A stretch of 49,894 nucleotides of DNA from Proluteimonas flavola (GTDB lineage: Bacteria; Pseudomonadota; Gammaproteobacteria; Xanthomonadales; Xanthomonadaceae). The notes below the pieces were generated by a model. The model searched no databases. It saw only the letters and a list, made by a program, of their open reading frames with translations, and was not told the origin of the DNA. Of the stretch, positions 16,074-29,500 are shown in pieces (position 1 is the stretch's first letter; every line of letters begins with the position of its first letter). Location: assembly GCF_021191705.1 (NCBI RefSeq), contig NZ_JAIWPU010000015.1, forward strand, positions 1 through 49,894. The letters run 5' to 3'. Both the position numbers and the translations under genes were made by a program.

Positions 16074-17099
16074 TCAGCCCCGTACCGGCCCTGTCGACCT
16101 GCGCACCTGCAAGGCGTAGGGCAGTTCCAGCGTTTCGCCGGCGCTGCTGTCGCGGATCGCCTTGAGCAGTTCGAGGCCGGCCAGACGGCCCATCTCGCGG
16201 CTGGGCTGGCGCACGGTGGTCAGCGAAGGATAGATGTGGCGCGCGATCGGCATGTCGTCGAAACCGCAGACCGAGACGTCCTTCGGCACCGACAGGCCAC
16301 GCTCGCAGATCGCGCAGATCGCACCGGCGGCCATGTCGTCGTTGGCGGCGAAGACCGCGGTCGGCGGATTCGGTAGATCGAGCAGCGTGTTGGTCGCGTC
16401 GAAACCGGATTCGTAGAAGAACTTGCCCGCGACGACCAGCGAGGCGTCGTAATCGAGCCCGGCCTGCTTGAGGCCATCGCGATACCCGGCCAGGCGCCAG
16501 CGGCTGGCGCCGTGCGCAGGATGGCCCTTGATGTGGGCGATGCGGCGGTGGCCCAGGCCGGCGAGGTGCCGCACGACATCGCGCGCCGCACTGCGTTCGT
16601 CGACGACCACGCCGATGCGCCGGTTCGGTTCCTGCGCCGATACGCTCGCGAATGGAATGCCCATCTCTTCGAGTCGCGCGAGCAGCTTCGCGTCGTCGGT
16701 GATCGGCGGCGTCAGCACCACGCCATCGAGCTGCGACTGCACGATCATCGACTCGACCTTGGCGACGATGTCCCTGGCGGTGTAGTCGACCGGCGCGAGC
16801 ATCAGGTTGTAATGCTGCGACTGGCAGGCGTCGAGCACGCCGAGCTCGACCTCCATGAGGTAGTTGCTCGACGGATTGTCGTAGAGCATCGCGACCAGGT
16901 AGGACCGGCGCCCGGCCAGCAACCGTGCCGAAGCCAGCGGGCGGTACTGCAGCTTCTCCACCGCGGCTTCCACGGCCACGCGCGTGCGTTCCGACACGTT
17001 CGGCTCGTTGTTGAGCACCCGCGAGACGGTCTTCATCGACACGCCCGCCGCTTCGGCGACATCCTCGATCCGCACACGCATGCTGTTCAATCCGGCCAT
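16074..17099 (-). CDS. LacI-family transcriptional repressor of the sugar locus
   Basis: A 341-residue regulator. Its N-terminal helix-turn-helix reads [20 protein letters not shown], followed by the hinge helix region [15 protein letters not shown], then a periplasmic-binding-protein-like effector domain ([31 protein letters not shown]). LacI-type proteins bind short palindromes and are released by a sugar. The three TGACAACGCTGTCA-type sites in this locus fit its probable target. One lies 121-134 bases before its own start, so autoregulation is possible. It converges with the cupin gene, 31 bases apart. ATG 17081 is an alternative start six codons inside. Confidence 0.93.
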   Translation of the reverse strand: MAGLNSMRVRIEDVAEAAGVSMKTVSRVLNNEPNVSERTRVAVEAAVEKLQYRPLASARLLAGRRSYLVAMLYDNPSSNYLMEVELGVLDACQSQHYNLMLAPVDYTARDIVAKVESMIVQSQLDGVVLTPPITDDAKLLARLEEMGIPFASVSAQEPNRRIGVVVDERSAARDVVRHLAGLGHRRIAHIKGHPAHGASRWRLAGYRDGLKQAGLDYDASLVVAGKFFYESGFDATNTLLDLPNPPTAVFAANDDMAAGAICAICERGLSVPKDVSVCGFDDMPIARHIYPSLTTVRQPSREMGRLAGLELLKAIRDSSAGETLELPYALQVRRSTGPVRG

Positions 17100-17219
17100 C
17101 GTGATCCCGGTGGCGCATTCTGCCAGAGCCCGCTGTGCACCGCGTGCGGTGTGCGACATGCGTCGATGACGCCCTGCAGCAAGCGTCGGCGACCCCGCGC
17201 CGGTATGCTGGCCGCCCGC

Positions 17220-17233
17220 TGACAACGCTGTCA
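17220..17233. promoter_or_regulatory. LacI-type operator, copy 3
   Basis: TGACAACGCTGTCA in the divergent region between the repressor gene (start 17099) and the GH3 gene (start 17306). It could control both. It is identical to copy 2. Confidence 0.8.
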
Positions 17234-17305
17234 TCGCTGCGCCGCAGCATGGCGTCCCGAACCATCCCGCGGCGCAGGTCGCCTCTTCCGCTCCGGAGCC
17301 CTTCG

Positions 17306-19900
<2,595 letters not shown>

Positions 19901-19918
19901 GCGCTGAAGCGATCCACT

Positions 19919-19942
19919 CCTTCCCCCGCTCGCGGGGGAAGG
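19919..19942. repeat. GC-rich intergenic hairpin
   Basis: An 11-bp perfect stem CCTTCCCCCGC / GCGGGGGAAGG with a TC loop lies 18 bases after the GH3 stop, followed by CTGGGATGGGGG. This pattern is a familiar dispersed repeat in xanthomonads. It has no T-run, so it is not a classical terminator. Confidence 0.6.
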
Positions 19943-20006
19943 CTGGGATGGGGGCAAGCTTGACGATCGTGAGATGTCAGTCTCCCGTCGACCCGGGACG
20001 TCCACT

Positions 20007-20040
20007 GATGGGTTTCGCTTCGCTCTACCCATCCTACGCA
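20007..20040. repeat. GATGGGT...ACCCATC palindromic repeat
   Basis: GATGGGT (20007-20013) pairs with ACCCATC (20027-20033) around TTCGCTTCGCTCT, followed by CTACG. Sequences of this form are widely dispersed between genes in many proteobacteria. It is one of four different palindromes packed between the GH3 and glutathione transferase genes. Confidence 0.6.
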
Positions 20041-20052
20041 CGCGCCGCTTGC

Positions 20053-20079
20053 AGCCCCTCTCCCCCAGGGAGAGGGGCT
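20053..20079. repeat. AGCCCCTCTCCC hairpin repeat
   Basis: A perfect 12-bp stem (20053-20064 with 20068-20079) closes a 3-base loop and is followed by GGGGTGAGGG. This is another dispersed extragenic repeat type. Beyond it, 20080-20213 shows no gene or recognised structure. Confidence 0.6.
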
Positions 20080-20213
20080 GGGGTGAGGGCAGACGCCCGC
20101 GAGGAACCTCATCGACGCCGCCTCTCCAGGCAGCGTCGTTTTGTCAGCGCCCCAAGCCCCACCACCGCAACGCAGCGTGCGCCCCGTACCCACGCCGTCC
20201 TACAGGCGCGCGC

Positions 20214-20433
20214 CTAGGAGCGTGGGCGGCAGAAATCGTCCGGGCTGCAAAGCCCGCTGCACGGTCCATATTGACCAGCTTCGCTGTTGTGAAGCGCTTC
20301 CGCCGGTTCTTGGCCCGTAGCACCACTACGAGCCTGCAAACCGGCGAAATGCTCTGCAACAGCGAAGCTGGTCAAATCTGGCCTCGTGCAGCGAACTTTT
20401 CGCCTCGAACATTTCTGCCGCCCACGCTCCTAG
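20214..20433. repeat. 220-bp nested inverted-repeat element (MITE-like)
   Basis: The ends are a perfect 23-bp inverted repeat (20214-20236 and 20411-20433, beginning CTAGGAGCGTGGGCGG). Inside lies a second perfect 19-bp pair (20271-20289 and 20357-20375, TTGACCAGCTTCGCTGTTG) and an 8-bp pair CGCCGGTT / AACCGGCG (20301-20308, 20339-20346). Central hairpin CGTAG-CACCA-CTACG spans 20316-20330. Side hairpins sit at 20241-20256 (CGGGCT/AGCCCG) and 20391-20403. No protein is encoded. The palindromic CTAG at both ends could be a target duplication. It looks like a folded non-autonomous mobile element or a structured RNA gene. Confidence 0.7.
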
Positions 20434-20466
20434 ACTCGATGCACTGTCCCACGGAGCGTCTTCCCC

Positions 20467-21162
20467 ATGATCGACCTGCATTACTGGCCCACCCCCAACG
20501 GCCACAAGGTCACCCTGTTCCTCGAAGAGTCCGGCCTCGATTACACGATCCATCCGGTCGACATCGGCAAGGGCGACCAGTTCAAGCCGGAGTACCTCGC
20601 CTTCTCGCCGAACAACAAGATGCCGGCGATCGTCGACCACGCCCCGGCCGGCGGCGGCGCGCCGCAGACGGTATTCGAATCCGGCGCGATCCTGCTGTAT
20701 CTGGCCGAGAAGTCCGGGCAGTTCCTGTCGACGGATCCGCGCGTGCGTATCGAGACGCTGGAATGGCTGTTCTGGCAGATGGCGGGCCTCGGCCCGATGA
20801 CCGGCCAGTACGGTCACTTCAACGTCTACGCGCCGGAGAAGATCCCGTACGCGATCGAGCGTTACACCAACGAGGCCAACCGCCTGCTGCAGGTGCTCGA
20901 CACGCACCTCAAGGGCCGCGACTTCATCGCCGGCGACGCCTACTCGATCGCCGACATGGCGACGTATCCGTGGATCGGCGTCTACGACAAGGCGCCGATC
21001 GACATGACGCCCTATCCGCAAGTCCAGCGCTGGCACGCCGCGATCCAGGCGCGCCCGGCCACGGCGCGCGCGTATGCGAGATCGAAAGAAGTGAATCCCG
21101 ACGCCGGCAGGACGATGAGCGACGAGGAAAAGAAGCTGCTGTTCGGGCAGGGGCATCGCTGA
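20467..21162 (+). CDS. yfcG: Glutathione S-transferase, YfcG-type disulfide oxidoreductase
   Basis: A 231-residue cytosolic GST-fold protein. Its thioredoxin-like N-terminal domain begins MIDLHYWPTPNGHKVTLFLE and contains SPNNKMPAIVDH and FESGAILLYLAEK. The helical C-terminal domain contains WLFWQMAGLGPMTGQ and SIADMATYPW. These stretches closely follow E. coli YfcG (Nu class), which reduces disulfides with two bound glutathiones rather than conjugating. Thr9-Pro10-Asn11 is the active-site triad position typical of this class. GGAG lies about 10 bases before the ATG. It is flanked on both sides by repeats and appears monocistronic. Confidence 0.92.
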   Translation: MIDLHYWPTPNGHKVTLFLEESGLDYTIHPVDIGKGDQFKPEYLAFSPNNKMPAIVDHAPAGGGAPQTVFESGAILLYLAEKSGQFLSTDPRVRIETLEWLFWQMAGLGPMTGQYGHFNVYAPEKIPYAIERYTNEANRLLQVLDTHLKGRDFIAGDAYSIADMATYPWIGVYDKAPIDMTPYPQVQRWHAAIQARPATARAYARSKEVNPDAGRTMSDEEKKLLFGQGHR

Positions 21163-21190
21163 GGCATCGCTGATCAAGGCTGCCTTTGCT

Positions 21191-23749
<2,559 letters not shown>

Positions 23750-23772
23750 CGGAACACGCTGACCGGGCACGC

Positions 23773-24276
23773 ATGTCCACGATCCCGCCACCACTGCCGC
23801 CGCGTCCCGCAGCCATGCCGCCACCGCCGCGCGGCTGGTGGCAACGCCACTGGAAGTGGGCGCTGCCTGTCACCGTGCTGACGTTCGTCGCGCTGGTCGT
23901 GGCGTTCGTCGCGATCGTGCTGTTCGCGGTCCGCGGTTCGCTGATGCGCTCGGATGTCTACGCCGATGCAATGGCACGCGCCCGCGCACATCCGGAACTC
24001 GTCGCGACCATCGGTGAACCGATCACGCCCGGCTTCATGCCGGTGGGCTCGGTCAGCACGTCGACCGAGGACGGCGGCTCGGGCCGCGCGGACCTGGTGA
24101 TCGGCATCGAAGGCCCGCGCGGCCAGGGCCGGCTCATTGCGACCGCCGATCGCCGCCTGGGTGCCTGGACCTGGGAATCGCTGCTGTACGTGCCGGGAGA
24201 CAACGATCCCGCGCAGATCATCACCATCGCCGAGGCGGACACGCCGGTCGAACACCACGCATTGCCGGCGCCGTGA
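23773..24276 (+). CDS. Coa1/Tim21-like single-span membrane protein
   Basis: A 167-residue protein with a proline-rich cytoplasmic start (STIPPPLPPRPAAMPPPP) and one membrane helix, about residues 33-58 (WALPVTVLTFVALVVAFVAIVLFAV). An exported domain of about 110 residues follows, containing GRADLVIGIEGPRGQGRLIATADR. That domain resembles the Coa1/Tim21 fold, which in mitochondria helps cytochrome oxidase assembly. In bacteria the role is not established. It starts 23 bases after the peptidase stop and may share its transcript. The frame is open to an earlier ATG at 23734, which overlaps the peptidase. Confidence 0.7.
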   Translation: MSTIPPPLPPRPAAMPPPPRGWWQRHWKWALPVTVLTFVALVVAFVAIVLFAVRGSLMRSDVYADAMARARAHPELVATIGEPITPGFMPVGSVSTSTEDGGSGRADLVIGIEGPRGQGRLIATADRRLGAWTWESLLYVPGDNDPAQIITIAEADTPVEHHALPAP

Positions 24277-24344
24277 CCTCCGGCCATTGCCGGCACGCAC
24301 GCGAGCGCCTACGGTCGGCGTTCGTTCTTGCCGCTGGTGCTGCC

Positions 24345-26141
24345 ATGAAACCGCTCGTCCTCGCGATCGCCCTGTCCCTCGCCGCGCCGCTCACGGCGCC
24401 CGCCCACACCGACGATGCCAGGACCTCCATCGCGGCGGCGCCGACCGCGTCGCCGGCCTGGGTCACGCGCAGCAACGCACTGGCTCAGATCCTGATCGAT
24501 GCGCAGGCGCCGTTCCAGCCGGAGTTCGCAGGTTTCTTCGGCGTGCCGGGATATGACGACCAGGTGGCCGATTTCGGCCCCGACAACGCACGCCGCTATC
24601 GCGAGGCGCTGGCCGGCGCACGCGCGAAGCTGCAGACCCAACTTGAACTCGAGCGCGACGCGAACGTGCGCCAGGATCTGCAGATCCTGCTGAGCAGCAT
24701 CGACGAAAGCGTCGAGGGCAGCACGCTCAACGAGCGGTACCTGCTGCCGTGGACGGACGCGCCGCAGCTGGTCTTCAGCGGCATCAACGGCCTGCTGTCG
24801 TCGCAGACGCCGCCCGAACGCCGCGCACATGCGCTCGCGCGCCTGACGCGCTACGCCGGACTCGACGAGGGCAGCACGCCGATCACCACCCTCGCCCGCC
24901 AGCGTTACGAGGAGCGCCTGTCGGATCCGCAGCTGCTGCAGCCGACGAAACTGGAAGTCCAGCGCGCGCTCGACAGCGCAGACACCTACATCGCCGGTAT
25001 CCGCAAGCTGTTCGGGGAATACGGGATCGAAGGCGCAGCGCCTGCGCTCGATGCGATCGCCAGGGAGATCACCGCCTACGCCGACTGGACCCGCACGACG
25101 GTGCTGCCGCAGGCGCGCGAAGACACCCGCCTGCCGCCGGAACTCTATGCGTTCGGGCTCAAGCAGTACGGCACCGACATCGATCCACAGTTGCTGATGC
25201 AGCGCGCGCAGCTGGCCTTCATGGAAATCCGCGCGCAGATGCAGCAGCTCGCGCCGCTGGTCGCCAAGGACAAGGGCATCGACGCGACCGACTACCGCGA
25301 GGTCATCGCCGCGCTCAAGCGCGACACGATTCCGAATGCGCGTCTGGAAGCGAGCTATCGCGACGTCATCGACGCGATCGATCCGATCATCGAGCGCGAG
25401 GCCATCGTCGACGTGCCGCAGCGCGAGATGCAGATGCGCCTGGGCTCGGATGCCGAATCGGCCGCGCAGCCCGCCCCGCATTTCCGCCCCGCGCCGCTGG
25501 TCGGCAACACCGGGCAGCAGGGCACCTTCGTGCTGCCGCTCGGCAATCCCGGCGGTGGCGGCGAGGACGACGCCTACGACGACTTCAACTTCGACGCGGT
25601 GCGCTGGACGCTGTCGGCGCACGAAGGCCGTCCCGGCCACGAGCTGCAGTTCACCGCGATGGTCGAGCGCGGCGTGTCGCTGGCGCGCTCGATGTTCGCG
25701 TTCAACTCGGTCAACGTCGAAGGCTGGGCGCTGTACGCCGAAGCGGAACTGGTGCCCTTTGAGCCGCTCGACGGTCAGCTGATCGCGCTGCAGTTCCGCC
25801 TGCTGCGCGCCGCGCGCGCGATGCTCGACCCGATGCTCAACCTCGGCATGATCGACCGCGAACGCGCCGGCCGCGTGCTGACCGAGGAAGTGATGCTGTC
25901 GCCGGCGATGGCGCGCCAGGAACTGGACCGCTACACCTTCAATGCACCGGGCCAGGCGACGAGCTACTTCTACGGCTACACCCGCATCCTCGAACTGCGC
26001 ATGCGCACCGAACTGGCGCTGGGCGAGACGTTCGACCGCCGCGCGTTCAACAACTTCCTGCTCGATCAGGGGCTCCTGCCGCCGGACCAACTGGCCGAAG
26101 CGGTGGAAACGATCTTCATCCCGGCGCAGCAGCGCCGTTGA
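24345..26141 (+). CDS. Secreted DUF885 metallopeptidase-like protein
   Basis: A 598-residue exported protein with a signal peptide (MKPLVLAIALSLAAPLTAPA). The long helical body is typical of the DUF885 family, which is related in fold to M32/M2-type peptidases. The zinc-site motif HEGRPGHE starts at residue 426, with the downstream acidic/His-Tyr region EGWALYAE and YGYTRILELR as in other members. Substrate and physiological role are not known. It follows the Coa1-like gene in the same direction, 68 bases away, and closes a block of secreted peptide-processing genes. Confidence 0.88.
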   Translation: MKPLVLAIALSLAAPLTAPAHTDDARTSIAAAPTASPAWVTRSNALAQILIDAQAPFQPEFAGFFGVPGYDDQVADFGPDNARRYREALAGARAKLQTQLELERDANVRQDLQILLSSIDESVEGSTLNERYLLPWTDAPQLVFSGINGLLSSQTPPERRAHALARLTRYAGLDEGSTPITTLARQRYEERLSDPQLLQPTKLEVQRALDSADTYIAGIRKLFGEYGIEGAAPALDAIAREITAYADWTRTTVLPQAREDTRLPPELYAFGLKQYGTDIDPQLLMQRAQLAFMEIRAQMQQLAPLVAKDKGIDATDYREVIAALKRDTIPNARLEASYRDVIDAIDPIIEREAIVDVPQREMQMRLGSDAESAAQPAPHFRPAPLVGNTGQQGTFVLPLGNPGGGGEDDAYDDFNFDAVRWTLSAHEGRPGHELQFTAMVERGVSLARSMFAFNSVNVEGWALYAEAELVPFEPLDGQLIALQFRLLRAARAMLDPMLNLGMIDRERAGRVLTEEVMLSPAMARQELDRYTFNAPGQATSYFYGYTRILELRMRTELALGETFDRRAFNNFLLDQGLLPPDQLAEAVETIFIPAQQRR

Positions 26142-26267
26142 TGACGTGCGGCGTGTAGCCGGCTGCCGCCCAAAGCGCGTCGGGTGAGGGTTGAGGCTCT
26201 ACAGGCGTCGTTCCAAAGCGTCCTCATCTGCCCGCGGGGCAGCTTCCAAGGATCCTCTGAACAAGTC

Positions 26268-26295
26268 CGTCATTCCCGCGAAGGCGGGAATGACG
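26268..26295. repeat. CATTCCCGCG hairpin, short form
   Basis: A 28-bp palindrome with a 12-bp stem CGTCATTCCCGC / GCGGGAATGACG and a GAAG tetraloop. It is a single-hairpin form of the element at 21191-21275. It stands 126 bases after the DUF885 stop, where it could trim or protect the transcript. Confidence 0.75.
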
Positions 26296-26311
26296 GCCCG
26301 GCATTCCAAAT

Positions 26312-26474
26312 CCTGATGAGTATCGTGTCTCAGCTGAAGACTTTCAGATCGTCATTCCCGCGAAAGCGGGAATCCAGCGTCTTGCTTTTCAATGCCTTGA
26401 AGTCGCTGGATCCCCGCTGTCGCGGGGATGACGATGGAAAACTGACGCCCAGCTGAGACACGACACTCATCAGG
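26312..26474. repeat. 163-bp composite repeat with 25-bp outer inverted repeats
   Basis: The outer arms (26312-26336 and 26450-26474, starting CCTGATGAGT) are inverted copies with one mismatch in 25. They enclose two 30-base CATTCCCGCG-type arms (26350-26379 and 26404-26433). The element lies between the convergent DUF885 and macroglobulin genes. The outer arms are not present around the related copy at 21191, so they are a second layer rather than part of the basic repeat. Confidence 0.7.
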
Positions 26475-26513
26475 TTCCAAATTGGCAGCGGGGGCATGAT
26501 GCGCATCAGCCCC

Positions 26514-29500
26514 TCATGGCACCCCCGCATCGACCACGACCCGCTGCGCTGCCGTGCGTGCATTGCTGGCGCCGCCGTACATCAGTTCGGCGGTAGCCGG
26601 CGCGGCAAGATAATCGCCGCCGTTGCCGGCGCGCAGGAAGTAGTGCAGCGCGTGCGTGCCCGCCGGCAGACGTTCGGCATAGAAACGCGGCGACCGCGGA
26701 TCGAGGCGGCGCGTCGCGAACCAGGCACTGCCGGTGTCGGACACCTGTTGCAGATCGAGTCCCGCGATCGCACCCAGTGCGAGATCGGTCGGCCGCAGGC
26801 CGCCCGGCGCCGCATCGGTGACGGCGACGAAATAGCGCGGCGCACTGGTGCGCACGGTCAGGGTGACGCGCAGCCAGTCGCCTTCGCGCACGTTGGCCTC
26901 CTCGACCGGCGTCCAGGCACCGTCGCGTAACACCGCGTAGGCACGCTCGATCGAGAATCCGACCGCCGAGGCGCGCGCCTCGCGTGCGTCCTCGTCGAAT
27001 GCGATCTCGGCGATGTAGCCGGCCGGCGCATCGCCCGAGGACCTGTTGGCGATTGCGAGCCGTCCCTCCGCGGGCAATGCGTCCTGGATGCCTGCCTGCA
27101 CATCACCGGGTGCGACGGTCAGCACGCGCTCGGCCGGCGTGCCGGGCTGCAGTGCAGCGGACACCGTGCCGCTGCCCGGACGGGCGACATCGCGCAGGGC
27201 CAGCAGACACATCGCACCGCTCTGCGTGTCGACCGACGGCGTGCCGCCGGCATACAGATCGCCGAGGCCTGCGATCAATGCGCGACGGTCGCCGGCATGC
27301 GCCGCATCGCCACGCAGCAGGTCGATCAGCGCGCACTGCTCGCGCAGCGCCGAGCCCATCCAGCGCGTCGCATCGCCGGCTGCACGCAGCGTGCGCACGG
27401 GACCCTGCGCCGGTGCCTGCTGCAGCAGGCGGGCGAGTGCGTCATCGGCCGACGCGTGGTTCGCATGCCGCAGACCCCTTGCCAGTGCGATGCGCGCAGG
27501 CATCGCGAGCAGGTCCCAGCGTGCGAAGGTGCCGTCGAACGATTCGGCGGGTGCATCCGTGGACGCCCCGAGCGCGAACGCGTGCTCGTTGACTGCGACG
27601 GCATCGGCGGCGGCGGGCAGTGCATCGTCTGCGCGTTCTCCGAGGAAATCGCGGGCGCGCTGGTCGATGCCGGCTTCGACCGGATGGCCCAGCCGGCGCA
27701 GTTCGTCGAATGCACGCACCGTCCACGCGGTCAGCGCGAACTGCGCGCGTGCGCCGGCATACATCGCGTCGTCGCCGTCGGCGAAGAAGCGGAAATCGCC
27801 GCCGCGGTTCTGGAAGACCGCGGCGTTGTCGAGCGCTTCGCGCACCGCCGCTTCGGCGTCGGGCCAGTCGGCGATGTCGCCGCGTTCGATCGCGAGTGCG
27901 GCGGCGACGGCGCGGCTGAGGATCTGCTCCCAGCAGCGGTGGCGGTAGTCGCGCATGTCGCCGGTCCAGCGCGAGACCAGCCCGGCGACGCCGTGCTGCA
28001 GGGTGACGTGCAGATGCGCGTTGCGCGCGCTGTCCGGCAGCTGCGGCAAGGCCAGCGAGACCGGCACGTCACCGAGCCAACCGGCCTGCAGGCGGCGGCC
28101 GCGGATCGTCGGCGGCGCGACCTCGATCGTCGCGGCGACGGCGTCGCGTCCCGCTTCCGCGTCGGCCATCGCGAGGACCTGCAGCGTGCCCGGCGCTGCG
28201 GGTTCGATGGCGGTCGCGATGCTGGCCTGCCCGCGCGGCGACAGCGTCACCGCCTGCGCGTCGCGCACCGGCGGATCGAGGCCTTCGATCCGCAACGTCC
28301 CCTGCACGTCCGCCGGCGCGTCGCCGGACTGGCGCAGGTTCGCGGCCAGGCGCGCGCGGTCGCCGAGATACAGGCGCACCGGCGTCTGCAGGCGGACTTC
28401 GATCGGCAGTCCGGTTTCCAGCGTCGCTTCGGCGACATGGAAGTCGTCGTCGGCATCGCTGCTCCATGCGATCGCGCGCCAGCGGGTCAGGTTGTCGGGC
28501 AGCGTCAGCGGCACCTCGCGGGTTTCGCCGGGCGCCAGCCGCACGCGCGGCAGCCACAGCGCCGCATCGGCGAAGTGCGTGCGCACGCGCGCACGCGCCC
28601 GCAATGCGCGGTCGATGTCGCTGCTGCGTGCGTCGTCGATGTCGAGATCGCGACGGCCGCTGCCGGCCTCGGCGACGGCATCGGCGAGACGACTGCCGGT
28701 GACTTCGATCCGGTCGAGGCTCGAAGGCACCGGATCGACGCTGGCACCGATGTCGGCCATGGCGGCCGGCGCCGGCGGTGGTGGTGGCGCGTCCACCGGG
28801 CTCGAGTCGTCGAACACCACCGGCGGCGCCTCAGGCATGACTGCCCCCGCGCCTATCATCGTGGTGCCGTCTCCGGCCGCAGTCCACGGCAGACGCACTT
28901 CCCACGGCCCGGAACGCCGCCACTGCGAGAAGCCGGCCGTCGCCGGTATCGAGTAGGACTGGCGTGCGCCCAGCCATGCGTGACCCGCCGGATCCGAATA
29001 GGCCAGAAACGGTGCCGCGAGCGCGCGCAGTGCATCGTCGACGACGGTCAGCGCAACCTCACGCGGCCGGGTGCCGGCGTTGTGCAGGCGCACCACGTGG
29101 CGCGCACCGGGCGCTGCTTGGCTGGCATCGAATGCGACCGTCACCGGTGCGTCCGAACCGGACGCCGAAGGCATCGGCACGTCAGCGCGCAGCGACGTCA
29201 CCGCCGGCGCCTCGCGGATGCCGCCGACGACCTCGGGCGGCGACGCATCGCGCACGAACGCGTGCAGCACCGGCGTGCCGCGCCACTCGCGTTCCGTCGG
29301 CAGGGTGAGTTGCGCGGCGCCGCCATCCAGCGTCTCGACCCGATGCGTCAGCAGCGTGTCGTCGCCGGCGGTGAACACCAGCAGGGCGCGGGCACGTGCG
29401 TGCGGCTGGCGCAGTGCGAAACGGGCCGCATCGCCCGCGGTCTCCACCGGCTCCGACAGTTCCAGCATCGGACGCTGGCGCGCCGTGGACGCCGTCCAGC

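Noticed and set aside
20214..20433. The nested palindrome as a tRNA-like or rRNA fragment
   Set aside because: Arm lengths (23 and 19 bp) are too long and there is no T-loop or CCA-type end. It fits a mobile or structured repeat better.
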